From: GCA-003244245 sp050699715
Lineage (GTDB): Bacteria > Actinomycetota > Actinomycetes > Mycobacteriales > Pseudonocardiaceae
Length of the DNA stretch: 64,000 bases
Assembly: GCA_050699715.1 (NCBI GenBank)
Contig: JBOHFR010000013.1
Location: 1-64,000 of the forward strand
Direction of reading: 5' to 3'
Positions 16,799 to 28,272 of this stretch are shown in pieces (the first letter of the stretch is position 1; the number at the start of each line of letters is the position of its first letter). Made by a program: the position numbers and the translations under genes. The notes beneath the pieces were generated by a model that worked only from the letters and a program-made list of their open reading frames with translations, did not search any database and was not told the origin of the DNA.

Positions 16799-17499
16799 CC
16801 TTGCGCACCGCCCTTCGCTGCCGTCTTGACCAGCACCAAGCCGCCCTTCGGGCCGGGTAACGCACCCTTGATCAGCAACAGCCCCGACTCCACGTCCACC
16901 CCGTGCACGGTGAGGTTCTGGGTACTCACCCGGACGTTACCCATCCGGCCGGCCATCCGGGTGCCCTTGAACACCCGACTCGGTGTGGCGCAGCCGCCGA
17001 TCGAACCCGGGGAACGGTGCTTGCGCTGGGTGCCATGGCTAGCACCGAGACCGCTGAAGCCGTGCCGCTTCATCACCCCGGCGGTGCCCTTGCCCTTGCT
17101 GGTGCCGACCACGTCAACCACAGCTCCGGCGGTGAACACCTCGGCGGTGACCTCCTGACCGACCTGGTAATCCGCCGCGTCGCCGGTGCGCAGCTCGACC
17201 AAGTGGCGTCGCGGCGTCACACCAGCCGCAGCGTAATGCCCGGCCACCGGCTTGGTCACCTTGCGCGGGTCGATGGTGCCGTAGGCCAGCTGCACGGCAG
17301 AATAGCCGTCTTTCTCCGGGATACGGATCCGGGTCACCACGCACGGCCCGGCCGCGACCACGGTGACCGGGACGATCCTGTTGTTCTCATCGAAGACCTG
17401 AGTCATCCCAAGCTTGGTGCCCAGTACCCCTCTCACGATCGCCTCAGCGATCCCCTTAACGATTCCACTATCCTGATGCTCCGAATCAGTCGCTGTCAT
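16795..17499 (-). CDS. rplC: 50S ribosomal protein L3
   Basis: A roughly 234-residue protein: core RGVLGTKLGMTQVFDENNRI, GFSGLGASHGTQRKHRSPGS, GRMGNVRVSTQNL. The N-terminal 22 residues (TATDSEHQDSGIVKGIAEAI) precede the usual start and may be an extension, or the true start may lie closer to VRGVLG. Confidence 0.96.
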   Translation of the reverse strand: MTATDSEHQDSGIVKGIAEAIVRGVLGTKLGMTQVFDENNRIVPVTVVAAGPCVVTRIRIPEKDGYSAVQLAYGTIDPRKVTKPVAGHYAAAGVTPRRHLVELRTGDAADYQVGQEVTAEVFTAGAVVDVVGTSKGKGTAGVMKRHGFSGLGASHGTQRKHRSPGSIGGCATPSRVFKGTRMAGRMGNVRVSTQNLTVHGVDVESGLLLIKGALPGPKGGLVLVKTAAKGGAQG

Positions 17500-17509
17500 T
17501 CTCTCGGCC

Positions 17510-17815
17510 TTACTGGATGTTGACGTCGACGCTGGCCGGTAGGTCGATGCGCATCAGCGCGTCCACCGTCTTGGGCGTCGGGTCGAGAATGTCGATCAGC
17601 CGCTTGTGCGTGCGCATCTCGAAGTGCTCACGCGAATCCTTGTACTTGTGCGGCGAGCGGATAACGCAGTACACGTTCTTCTCGGTCGGCAGCGGTACCG
17701 GCCCGACGACACGAGCACCGGTGCGCGTCACGGTCTCGACAATCTTGCGCGCCGAAGCGTCGATTGCCTCGTGGTCGTAGGCTTTGAGCCGGATGCGGAT
17801 CTTCTGTCCCGCCAT
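17510..17815 (-). CDS. rpsJ: 30S ribosomal protein S10 (NusE)
   Basis: A 101-residue protein (MAGQKIRIRLKAYDHEAIDA ... RIDLPASVDVNIQ), first gene of the S10 cluster. It also binds NusB/NusG in antitermination. The promoter probably lies in 17816-18010. Confidence 0.98.
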   Translation of the reverse strand: MAGQKIRIRLKAYDHEAIDASARKIVETVTRTGARVVGPVPLPTEKNVYCVIRSPHKYKDSREHFEMRTHKRLIDILDPTPKTVDALMRIDLPASVDVNIQ

Positions 17816-18013
17816 AGTGGCTTGCCGTCCTGTCAGTCTCGTGCTGCTGGTCTCGTCGTCACTGAGGTCTCATCGTCACTGGTCGGGGCTGACCTGGTAC
17901 AGGCCCAGGGTCAGGGTCAGCCCGTCCCATACCGGCCCCCGCGCTCGGGTGTGTCGCGCTGCGAACCTAGCAATGGTAAGCGATCCGTGATCGCCGATCA
18001 AATCGGGGCTTGG
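17816..18013 (-). promoter_or_regulatory. Probable S10-operon leader/promoter region
   Basis: About 200 bases without a gene between rpsJ and the repeat array. It should hold the S10-operon promoter, because tuf upstream is separated by the repeat and gap. I cannot fix -10/-35 boxes by eye. Confidence 0.35.
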
Positions 18014-18231
18014 TTCTCGTGAGCTGGGCCTCGTGAGCTGGGCCTCGNNNNNNNNNNNNNNNNNNNNNNNNNNNNNNNNNNNNNNNNNNNNNNNNNNNNN
18101 NNNNNNNNNNNNNNNNNNNNNNNNNNNNNNNNNNNNNNNNNNNNNNNGAGCTGGGCCTCGCGAGCTGGGCCTCGCGAGCTGGGCCTCGCGAGCTGGGCCT
18201 CGCGAGCTGGGCCTCGCGAGCTGGGCCCCAG
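18014..18231. repeat. 14-bp tandem repeat array interrupted by a 100-N assembly gap
   Basis: Tandem copies of GAGCTGGGCCTCGC (a GTGAGCTGGGCCTC variant on the left) flank 100 Ns at 18048-18147. The run of exactly 100 Ns looks like a scaffolding placeholder, so true copy number and array length are unknown. The array lies between the tuf stop and the rpsJ leader. Confidence 0.9.
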
Positions 18232-19425
18232 TCACTTGAGAATCTTGGTTACCCGACCGGCACCAACGGTGCGACCACCTTCACGGATCGCGAACTTCAG
18301 ATTCTCGTCCATAGCGATCGGTTGGATGAGCTGCACTGTCATCTCGGTGTTATCACCCGGCATGACCATCTCAGTGCCCTCGGGCAGCGTCACGACACCG
18401 GTCACGTCGGTGGTGCGGAAGTAGAACTGCGGACGGTAGTTGTTGAAGAACGGCGTGTGCCGGCCGCCCTCGTCCTTGGACAGGATATAAACCTGAGCCT
18501 CGAACTGAGTATGCGGGGTGTTGGTGCCGGGCTTGATGACGACCTGCCCGCGCTCCACATCCTCGCGCTTGATGCCGCGAACCAACAGGCCCACATTGTC
18601 GCCGGCCCGGCCCTCATCGAGCAGCTTGCGGAACATCTCGACGCCGGTGACGGTGGTCGTCAACGACTTCTCTTTGATGCCGATGATCTCCACTTGCTCG
18701 TTCAACTTGACGATGCCGCGCTCCACCCGGCCGGTGACCACAGTGCCGCGGCCGGTGATGGTGAAGACGTCCTCGACCGGCATGAGGAACGGCTTCTCGA
18801 CCTCGCGAATCGGCTCCGGGATGTTGTTGTCCACGGCATCCATCAGTTCCAGGAGCTTCGCACCCCACTCGGCGTCGCCCTCGAGCGCCTTGAGCGCCGA
18901 TACCCGGACGATCGGCAGGTCGTCGCCGGGATATTCCTGGCTGGACAGCAACTCCCGGACCTCGAGCTCGACGAGCTCCATGATCTCCTCGTCGTCGACC
19001 ATGTCAGCCTTATTCAGCGCGACGACAATATAAGGCACGCCGACTTGGCGGGCCAGCAACACATGCTCGCGGGTCTGCGGCATCGGGCCATCGGTGGCGG
19101 CCACCACCAAGATGGCGCCGTCCATCTGGGCCGCACCGGTGATCATGTTCTTGATGTAGTCCGCGTGCCCGGGACAGTCAACGTGGGCGTAGTGCCGCTT
19201 CTCGGTCTGGTACTCGACGTGCGCGATCGAGATGGTGATGCCCCGCTGCCTTTCCTCGGGGGCCTTGTCGATCATGTCGAACGCCGATGCCTGGTTCACG
19301 TCCGGGAACTTGTCGTGCAAGACCTTGGTGATCGCCGCCGTCAGCGTGGTCTTGCCGTGGTCGATATGACCGATGGTTCCGATGTTGACGTGCGGCTTGG
19401 TCCGCTGGAACTTCGCCTTCGCCAC
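18232..19425 (-). CDS. tuf: Elongation factor Tu
   Basis: A 397-residue GTPase carrying aminoacyl-tRNA to the ribosome. G motifs are intact: GHIDHGKTT, DCPGHADY, NKADM. The C-terminus GGRTVGAGRVTKILK is canonical. It follows fusA on the same strand; the 19426-19585 gap carries a hairpin and a direct repeat (TGGTCTCGAG twice at 19501-19520). Confidence 0.98.
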   Translation of the reverse strand: MAKAKFQRTKPHVNIGTIGHIDHGKTTLTAAITKVLHDKFPDVNQASAFDMIDKAPEERQRGITISIAHVEYQTEKRHYAHVDCPGHADYIKNMITGAAQMDGAILVVAATDGPMPQTREHVLLARQVGVPYIVVALNKADMVDDEEIMELVELEVRELLSSQEYPGDDLPIVRVSALKALEGDAEWGAKLLELMDAVDNNIPEPIREVEKPFLMPVEDVFTITGRGTVVTGRVERGIVKLNEQVEIIGIKEKSLTTTVTGVEMFRKLLDEGRAGDNVGLLVRGIKREDVERGQVVIKPGTNTPHTQFEAQVYILSKDEGGRHTPFFNNYRPQFYFRTTDVTGVVTLPEGTEMVMPGDNTEMTVQLIQPIAMDENLKFAIREGGRTVGAGRVTKILK

Positions 19426-19550
19426 TGGTCTCGTCCTCCTGGACTTGTTCTGTGATCCGCCGGACCGTTAACGGTCCTGATGTAGCGGCATGTTGTCAGT
19501 TGGTCTCGAGTGGTCTCGAGCGGATGCCGTCAGGGGCTCCGGTACCCGCT

Positions 19551-19568
19551 GCTGCGGCTAGCCGCAGC
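19551..19568. terminator. Perfect 18-bp palindrome between fusA and tuf
   Basis: GCTGCGGCTAGCCGCAGC is perfectly self-complementary and lies 17 bases past the fusA stop in the direction of transcription. It could be an attenuator, a processing site, or a weak terminator setting the fusA:tuf ratio. No T-run. Confidence 0.45.
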
Positions 19569-19585
19569 TGGAGAGAATCACGGCA

Positions 19586-21682
19586 TCACTCACCCGTCGC
19601 CTTCGCGATAATCTCCTTGGACACGCTGGCCGGGACCTCGGCATAAGAGTCGAACTGCATGGTGTAGTTCGCCCGACCCTGGGTCCGCGAGCGTAGGTCA
19701 CCGACGTATCCGAACATCTCCGACAGCGGCACCAACGCCTTGATGATACGGGAACCGCTGCGCTCTTCCATGTGCTGGATCTGACCCCGTCGGGAGTTGA
19801 GATCGCCAATGACGTCGCCCATGTAGTCGTCTGGCGTGGTCACCTCGACCGACATCATCGGCTCCAGAATCACCGGGCCGGCCTTGCGAGCCGCTTCCTT
19901 GAACGCCATCGAGCCGGCAATCTTGAAGGCCATCTCGGAGGAGTCCACCTCGTGGTACGCGCCGTCCAGCAAGGTGAGCTTCACACCGACCAGCGGATAG
20001 CCCGCGAGGATGCCGTACTGCATGGCGTCCTGCGCCCCGGCATCAACTGACGGGATGTACTCCCTGGGGATCCGCCCACCGGTGACCTTGTTGTCGAACT
20101 CGTACAGTGCACCATCGGTGCTCTGCAGCGGCTCCAGCTTGATAATCACACGGGCGAACTGACCGGAACCACCCGTCTGCTTACGGTGGGTGTACTCAAG
20201 CTTGTCCACCGTCTTGCGGATCGTCTCCCGGTAAGCCACCTGCGGCTTGCCGATGTTCGCCTCGACCTTAAAGTCGCTGCGCATCCGGTTCACCAGCACC
20301 TCAAGGTGCAGCTCACCCATCCCGGCGATGATCGTCTGGCCGGTTTCGTCGTCCTGCTTGACCTGGAAGGTGGGATCCTCCTCGGCCAGCTTCTGGATGG
20401 CCGTGCCCAGCTTCTCTTGATCGCTCTTCGTCTTGGGCTCGATGGCGACCTGGATGACCGGTTCCGGGAAGGTCATCGACTCCAGGATGACTGGCGCTTG
20501 CGGGTCGCACAGCGTGTCACCGGTAGTCGTCTCCTTCAAGCCGATCATCGCGTAGATATGACCGGCCCGGGCTTCCTCGACCGGATTCTCCTTGTTGGAG
20601 TGCATCTGGAAGAGCTTGCCGATGCGCTCCTTGCGCTCTTTGGTCGAGTTGATCACCTGAGAGCCTGCGGCGATCCGACCAGAGTAGACCCGGACGTAGG
20701 TCAGTTTCCCGAAGAAGGAGTGCGCGGCAATCTTGAAGGCAAGCGCGGAGAACGGCTCAGAGATCGAGGGTTTCCGGACCGCCGACGTACCGTCGGGCAA
20801 CAGACCCACCACCGGCGGGACATCCAGCGGCGAAGGCAGATAGTCAATGACCGCGTCCAGCATCGGCTGCACGCCTTTGTTCTTGAACGCCGATCCGCAC
20901 AGCACCGGGTAGACCTGGCTGCGCACCGTGAGGGTGCGGATGCCGGCCTTGATCTGCGTCTTGCTGAGCTCCTTGCCAGCGAGGTAAAGCTCCATGAGCT
21001 CGTCGTCGGCCTCAGCGACGGCCTCCAGGAGTTTCTCCCGGTACTCGTTCGCCGTCTCGAGCAGGTTGGCCGGAATCGCCTCGACGGTGTAGTCCTCACC
21101 CTTCTGAACTTCCCCGCGCCAGGTCAGCGCCCGCATTCCGACCAGATCGACGACACCCTGGAAGTCGGCCTCGGAGCCGATCGGCAGCTGGATGACCAGC
21201 GGGTTAGCGCCGAGCCGCTCACGGATGGTACGCACCGTGAAGTAGAAATCCGCGCCCAGCTTGTCCATCTTGTTGACGAAGCAAATGCGCGGGACGTCGT
21301 ACTTATCAGCTTGCCGCCACACCGTCTCGGACTGGGGCTCGACGCCCTCCTTGCCGTCGAAGACCGCGACGGCGCCATCAAGCACCCGAAGCGAGCGCTC
21401 CACCTCAACGGTGAAGTCGACGTGACCCGGAGTGTCGATGATGTTGATCTGGTGATCGGCCCAGAAGGTGGTGGTCGCGGCGGACGTGATGGTGATGCCC
21501 CGCTTCTGCTCTTCCTCCATCCAGTCCATCGTGGCGGCGCCATCGTGCACCTCACCGATCTTGTAATTGATCCCGGTGTAGAACAGGACCCGCTCGGTCG
21601 TGGTGGTTTTGCCGGCGTCGATATGCGCCATGATCCCGATGTTGCGGACCCTGGCGAGGTCGGTCAGCACTTCACGTGCCAC
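19586..21682 (-). CDS. fusA: Elongation factor G
   Basis: A 698-residue translocation GTPase. G1 AHIDAGKTTTTE, G3 DTPGHVDF, G4 NKMDK; domain IV contains REYIPSVDAGAQDAM and domain V MEPMMSVEVTTPDDYMGDVI. Canonical length. It lies downstream of rpsG in the str operon. Confidence 0.98.
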   Translation of the reverse strand: MAREVLTDLARVRNIGIMAHIDAGKTTTTERVLFYTGINYKIGEVHDGAATMDWMEEEQKRGITITSAATTTFWADHQINIIDTPGHVDFTVEVERSLRVLDGAVAVFDGKEGVEPQSETVWRQADKYDVPRICFVNKMDKLGADFYFTVRTIRERLGANPLVIQLPIGSEADFQGVVDLVGMRALTWRGEVQKGEDYTVEAIPANLLETANEYREKLLEAVAEADDELMELYLAGKELSKTQIKAGIRTLTVRSQVYPVLCGSAFKNKGVQPMLDAVIDYLPSPLDVPPVVGLLPDGTSAVRKPSISEPFSALAFKIAAHSFFGKLTYVRVYSGRIAAGSQVINSTKERKERIGKLFQMHSNKENPVEEARAGHIYAMIGLKETTTGDTLCDPQAPVILESMTFPEPVIQVAIEPKTKSDQEKLGTAIQKLAEEDPTFQVKQDDETGQTIIAGMGELHLEVLVNRMRSDFKVEANIGKPQVAYRETIRKTVDKLEYTHRKQTGGSGQFARVIIKLEPLQSTDGALYEFDNKVTGGRIPREYIPSVDAGAQDAMQYGILAGYPLVGVKLTLLDGAYHEVDSSEMAFKIAGSMAFKEAARKAGPVILEPMMSVEVTTPDDYMGDVIGDLNSRRGQIQHMEERSGSRIIKALVPLSEMFGYVGDLRSRTQGRANYTMQFDSYAEVPASVSKEIIAKATGE

Positions 21683-21715
21683 GAGAATTCACCTAGCTGT
21701 CTTGAGAGTGGTCCG

Positions 21716-22186
21716 TCACCAGCGATAGTGCGCGAAGGCCTTGTTCGACTCGGCCATCTTGTGGGTGTCCTCGCGACGTTTCACGCTCGCGCCGAGGCCG
21801 TTGCTGGCGTCGAGCAGTTCATTCATCAGGCGGTCAATCATGGTCTTCTCCCGCCGCTGCCGGGAAAAAATGATCAGCCAGCGAAGCCCGAGCGTGGTGG
21901 AACGCACCGCACGCACCTCGACCGGGACCTGGTACGTAGCGCCACCAACGCGGCGGCTCTTCACCTCAATGGCGGGCTTGACGTTGTCCAGCGCGCGCTT
22001 GAGAGTCACCACGGGGTCGGTACCAGTCTTATCCCGGCAGCCTTCCAAGGCTCGGTACACGATCTTCTCGGCCACCGAGCGCTTGCCCCGCACGAGGACC
22101 TTGTTGACCAGCTGAGTGACCACCGGAGATCCGTAAACCGGGTCGGAGTGCAGCGGCCGCTTCGGGGCGGGACCCTTGCGAGGCAT
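21716..22186 (-). CDS. rpsG: 30S ribosomal protein S7
   Basis: A 156-residue primary 16S-rRNA binder (MPRKGPAPKRPLHSDPVYGS ... KAFAHYRW), full length. Its first base is shared with the end of the rpsL stop. Confidence 0.98.
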   Translation of the reverse strand: MPRKGPAPKRPLHSDPVYGSPVVTQLVNKVLVRGKRSVAEKIVYRALEGCRDKTGTDPVVTLKRALDNVKPAIEVKSRRVGGATYQVPVEVRAVRSTTLGLRWLIIFSRQRREKTMIDRLMNELLDASNGLGASVKRREDTHKMAESNKAFAHYRW

Positions 22187-22560
22187 CAGCCTTTCTCCTT
22201 CTTCGCACCGTAACGACTGCGGGCCTGCTTGCGGCCCTTCACGCCCTGAGTGTCCAGCGATCCACGAATGATCTTGTAGCGGACACCGGGAAGGTCCTTC
22301 ACCCGACCACCACGCACCAGGACGATGGAGTGCTCCTGGAGATTGTGACCCTCACCCGGAATGTAAGCCGTGATCTCGACCTGGCTGGTGAGGCGCACGC
22401 GGGCAACCTTGCGCAACGCCGAGTTCGGCTTCTTCGGGGTCGTCGTGTAGACGCGGGTACACACTCCGCGCCGCTGCGGGCTCCCCTTCAGCGCTGCAGT
22501 CTTGGTCTTCGCGAGCTTATCCTCGCGGCCCTTGCGGACCAGCTGCTGGATGGTAGGCAT
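22186..22560 (-). CDS. rpsL: 30S ribosomal protein S12
   Basis: A 124-residue decoding-centre protein. The segments altered in streptomycin-resistant mutants look wild type: TTTPKKPNSALRKVARVRL (Lys at the K43 position) and GRVKDLPGVRY (Lys at the K88 position). Start at ATG 22560. Confidence 0.98.
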   Translation of the reverse strand: MPTIQQLVRKGREDKLAKTKTAALKGSPQRRGVCTRVYTTTPKKPNSALRKVARVRLTSQVEITAYIPGEGHNLQEHSIVLVRGGRVKDLPGVRYKIIRGSLDTQGVKGRKQARSRYGAKKEKG

Positions 22561-22925
22561 GGACCAGCTTTCTTCAGTGTTCTTGCGGTTCTGCGGTTCT
22601 TGCGCTTGCTCTGCCGTCATGTGGTGCCGCGTCGTGCCGTGCTACCCGACCACCGATGCACTGCATGGCCGGTCACTCCGTATCCCGCAGTCGGGCGTGT
22701 CGCTGTTAACCCAGCAACTCGATCGGGTAAACCCGACGGGAGCTGGGTGGTACCGGCGCCAGATCCGGAGGCGAGCGGCCCACAGAACCTACACCGCCAG
22801 TGATGCACCATCAACAGACATACAGAGCGGCCCGACCGAAGACGGGACCGAAGCCGAGGATACCTGGGGCGCTCACCCAGGGTCAAAACGGGGTCCGAAC
22901 AGGGCCCGAATGAGGAGGTGCACCC
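22561..22925. promoter_or_regulatory. Divergent intergenic region rpsL / racemase gene
   Basis: About 365 bases without a convincing gene between the divergent rpsL and the plus-strand racemase-like gene. It must hold the str-operon promoter on the minus strand and the racemase promoter on the plus strand; specific boxes could not be assigned by eye. A GAGGAGG ribosome-binding site precedes ATG 22926. Confidence 0.5.
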
Positions 22926-24134
22926 ATGCCAGGACCGCTGGTCGGGCTGCGGGTGATCGAGCTAGCTGGGATCGGCCCAGGCCCCCACGCAGGGATGCTG
23001 CTGGCCGACCTAGGAGCCGACGTGGTGCGGGTAGACCGGCCCCCCGAAAACAAGCCCGAAAACAAGCCCGAAGGCAAGCCCGAAAACAAGCCCGAAGGCA
23101 AGCCCGAAGGCAAGCCCGAAAACAAGCAGAGCCTCCAGCTTGCTCCGGGCGGCGAGGACCAGATGCTTCGCGGCCGGCGCTCAGTGATGCTCAACCTGAA
23201 GGAACCCTCCGGTCGGGAAACCCTGCTGCGGCTGGTGGAACGGGCCGACGTGCTGATCGAAGGCTTGCGTCCCGGTGTCACCGAGCGATTGGGTGTCGGT
23301 CCGGCCCACTGCCACGCCCGCAACCCGGCCCTGGTGTACGCGCGGATGACGGGATGGGGGCAGGACGGCCCGCTGGCCGACCGCGCCGGGCACGACATCA
23401 CCTACATCGCGCGCTCTGGCGTGCTGCACGCCGTCGGGAACGCGGGGGGCAAGCCGGTGCCACCGCTGAATCTGGTCGGGGATTTCGGCGGTGGCTCGAT
23501 GTTCCTGGTGGTCGGAGTCCTGGCGGCACTGTGGGAGCGGGAACGGTCGGGCGCCGGTCAGGTCATCGACGCGGCCATGGTGGACGGGGTCAGCGTGCTG
23601 GCCCAGATGTTCTGGTCGTTGCGCGCCTACGGTTTGTGGAGCGACCAGCGGGGCAGTAACCTGCTCGATTCAGGCGCCCCGTTCTACGACACCTACGCCT
23701 GCGCCGATGGTCGCTACGTCGCCGTTGGCGCGCTGGAACCGCAGTTCTATGCGGCACTGTTGGAGGGCCTTGGGCTCGCCGACCAAGACCTGCCCGCGCA
23801 GCTGGACCTGGCAGGGTGGCCAGTGTTGCGCCAGCGGTTCACCGACGCGTTCGGCAGCCGCAGCCGCGATGAGTGGGCGACGGTGTTCGACAATACCGAC
23901 GCCTGCGTGGCACCGGTATTGTCGTTCGCCGAGGTGCCCGCGCACCCGCATATCGCGGCTCGCGGCACCGTCATCACCCTCGGCGGAGTGCCCCAGGCCG
24001 CCCCCGCACCACGGTTCTCCCGCACCCGTCCCGATCTGCCGACACCGCCGCCGAAGCCCGGCGCCGACACCATCCAAGTACTCGCCGACTGGGGCGTAAA
24101 ACGTATCGACAAACCGGTCACGGACCCAGCGTGA
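22926..24134 (+). CDS. mcr: CaiB/BaiF family, alpha-methylacyl-CoA racemase-like
   Basis: A 402-residue family III CoA-transferase fold protein. It opens GPLVGLRVIELAGIGPGPHA and carries the racemase residues: His/Asp in AGHDITYIARSG, Asp in NLVGDFGGGSMFL and Glu in VAVGALEPQFYAALL, matching the M. tuberculosis MCR pattern (His126, Asp156, Glu241). It would epimerise 2-methylacyl-CoA thioesters in branched-chain or sterol side-chain breakdown. An insertion of seven 12-bp repeats (KPEN/KPEG units, 23043-23126) interrupts the cofactor-binding segment. Inserted between rpsL and rpoC on the opposite strand; it ends in a strong bidirectional hairpin. Confidence 0.85.
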   Translation: MPGPLVGLRVIELAGIGPGPHAGMLLADLGADVVRVDRPPENKPENKPEGKPENKPEGKPEGKPENKQSLQLAPGGEDQMLRGRRSVMLNLKEPSGRETLLRLVERADVLIEGLRPGVTERLGVGPAHCHARNPALVYARMTGWGQDGPLADRAGHDITYIARSGVLHAVGNAGGKPVPPLNLVGDFGGGSMFLVVGVLAALWERERSGAGQVIDAAMVDGVSVLAQMFWSLRAYGLWSDQRGSNLLDSGAPFYDTYACADGRYVAVGALEPQFYAALLEGLGLADQDLPAQLDLAGWPVLRQRFTDAFGSRSRDEWATVFDNTDACVAPVLSFAEVPAHPHIAARGTVITLGGVPQAAPAPRFSRTRPDLPTPPPKPGADTIQVLADWGVKRIDKPVTDPA

Positions 24135-24147
24135 CCGGTTTGTCGAT
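24105..24147. terminator. Bidirectional terminator, perfect 18-bp stem
   Basis: ATCGACAAACCGGTCACG (24105-24122) pairs perfectly with its complement at 24130-24147 over a 7-base loop. It overlaps the last codons of the racemase-like gene and lies 10 bases beyond the rpoC stop at 24157, so it can end transcription from both convergent genes. Confidence 0.85.
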
Positions 24148-24156
24148 CGCCTCTTA

Positions 24157-28083
<3,927 letters not shown>

Positions 28084-28212
28084 GTCTCGTTCCTTCTCCC
28101 CTGTGTTGTCGAAACCCTGATGTTGCGGAAACCCGGATATTGCCGAAAACCGGTGTTGATGCAATCAGGGTGGGGTCCGTGCGGGGTGTCTCAGTTACTT
28201 CGTTTCTGGTAC

Positions 28213-28255
28213 GTCTGGCGAGAGGGTGAGCGGGAGGATCACCCTCCCGCCAGAC
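28213..28255 (-). other. rpoB-rpoC intergenic hairpin
   Basis: GTCTGGCG (28213-28220) pairs with CGCCAGAC (28248-28255), and the inner GAGGGTGA pairs with TCACCCTC, with one A/C mismatch and a 9-base loop. It lies 18 bases after the rpoB stop inside the transcript. Likely a processing site or partial attenuator, since rpoC must be read through. Confidence 0.65.
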
Positions 28256-28272
28256 GCGGTCTTGAAGAGCCG

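Noticed and set aside
20186..22213. 675-codon plus-strand ORF antisense to fusA and rpsG
   Set aside because: It mirrors the opposite strand of two highly conserved genes; its sequence is rich in His/Asp/Arg as expected for a complement frame in high-GC DNA.
22502..23659. 385-codon ORF overlapping the racemase gene in another frame
   Set aside because: The racemase frame carries full family motifs; this frame is low-complexity Arg/Ala.
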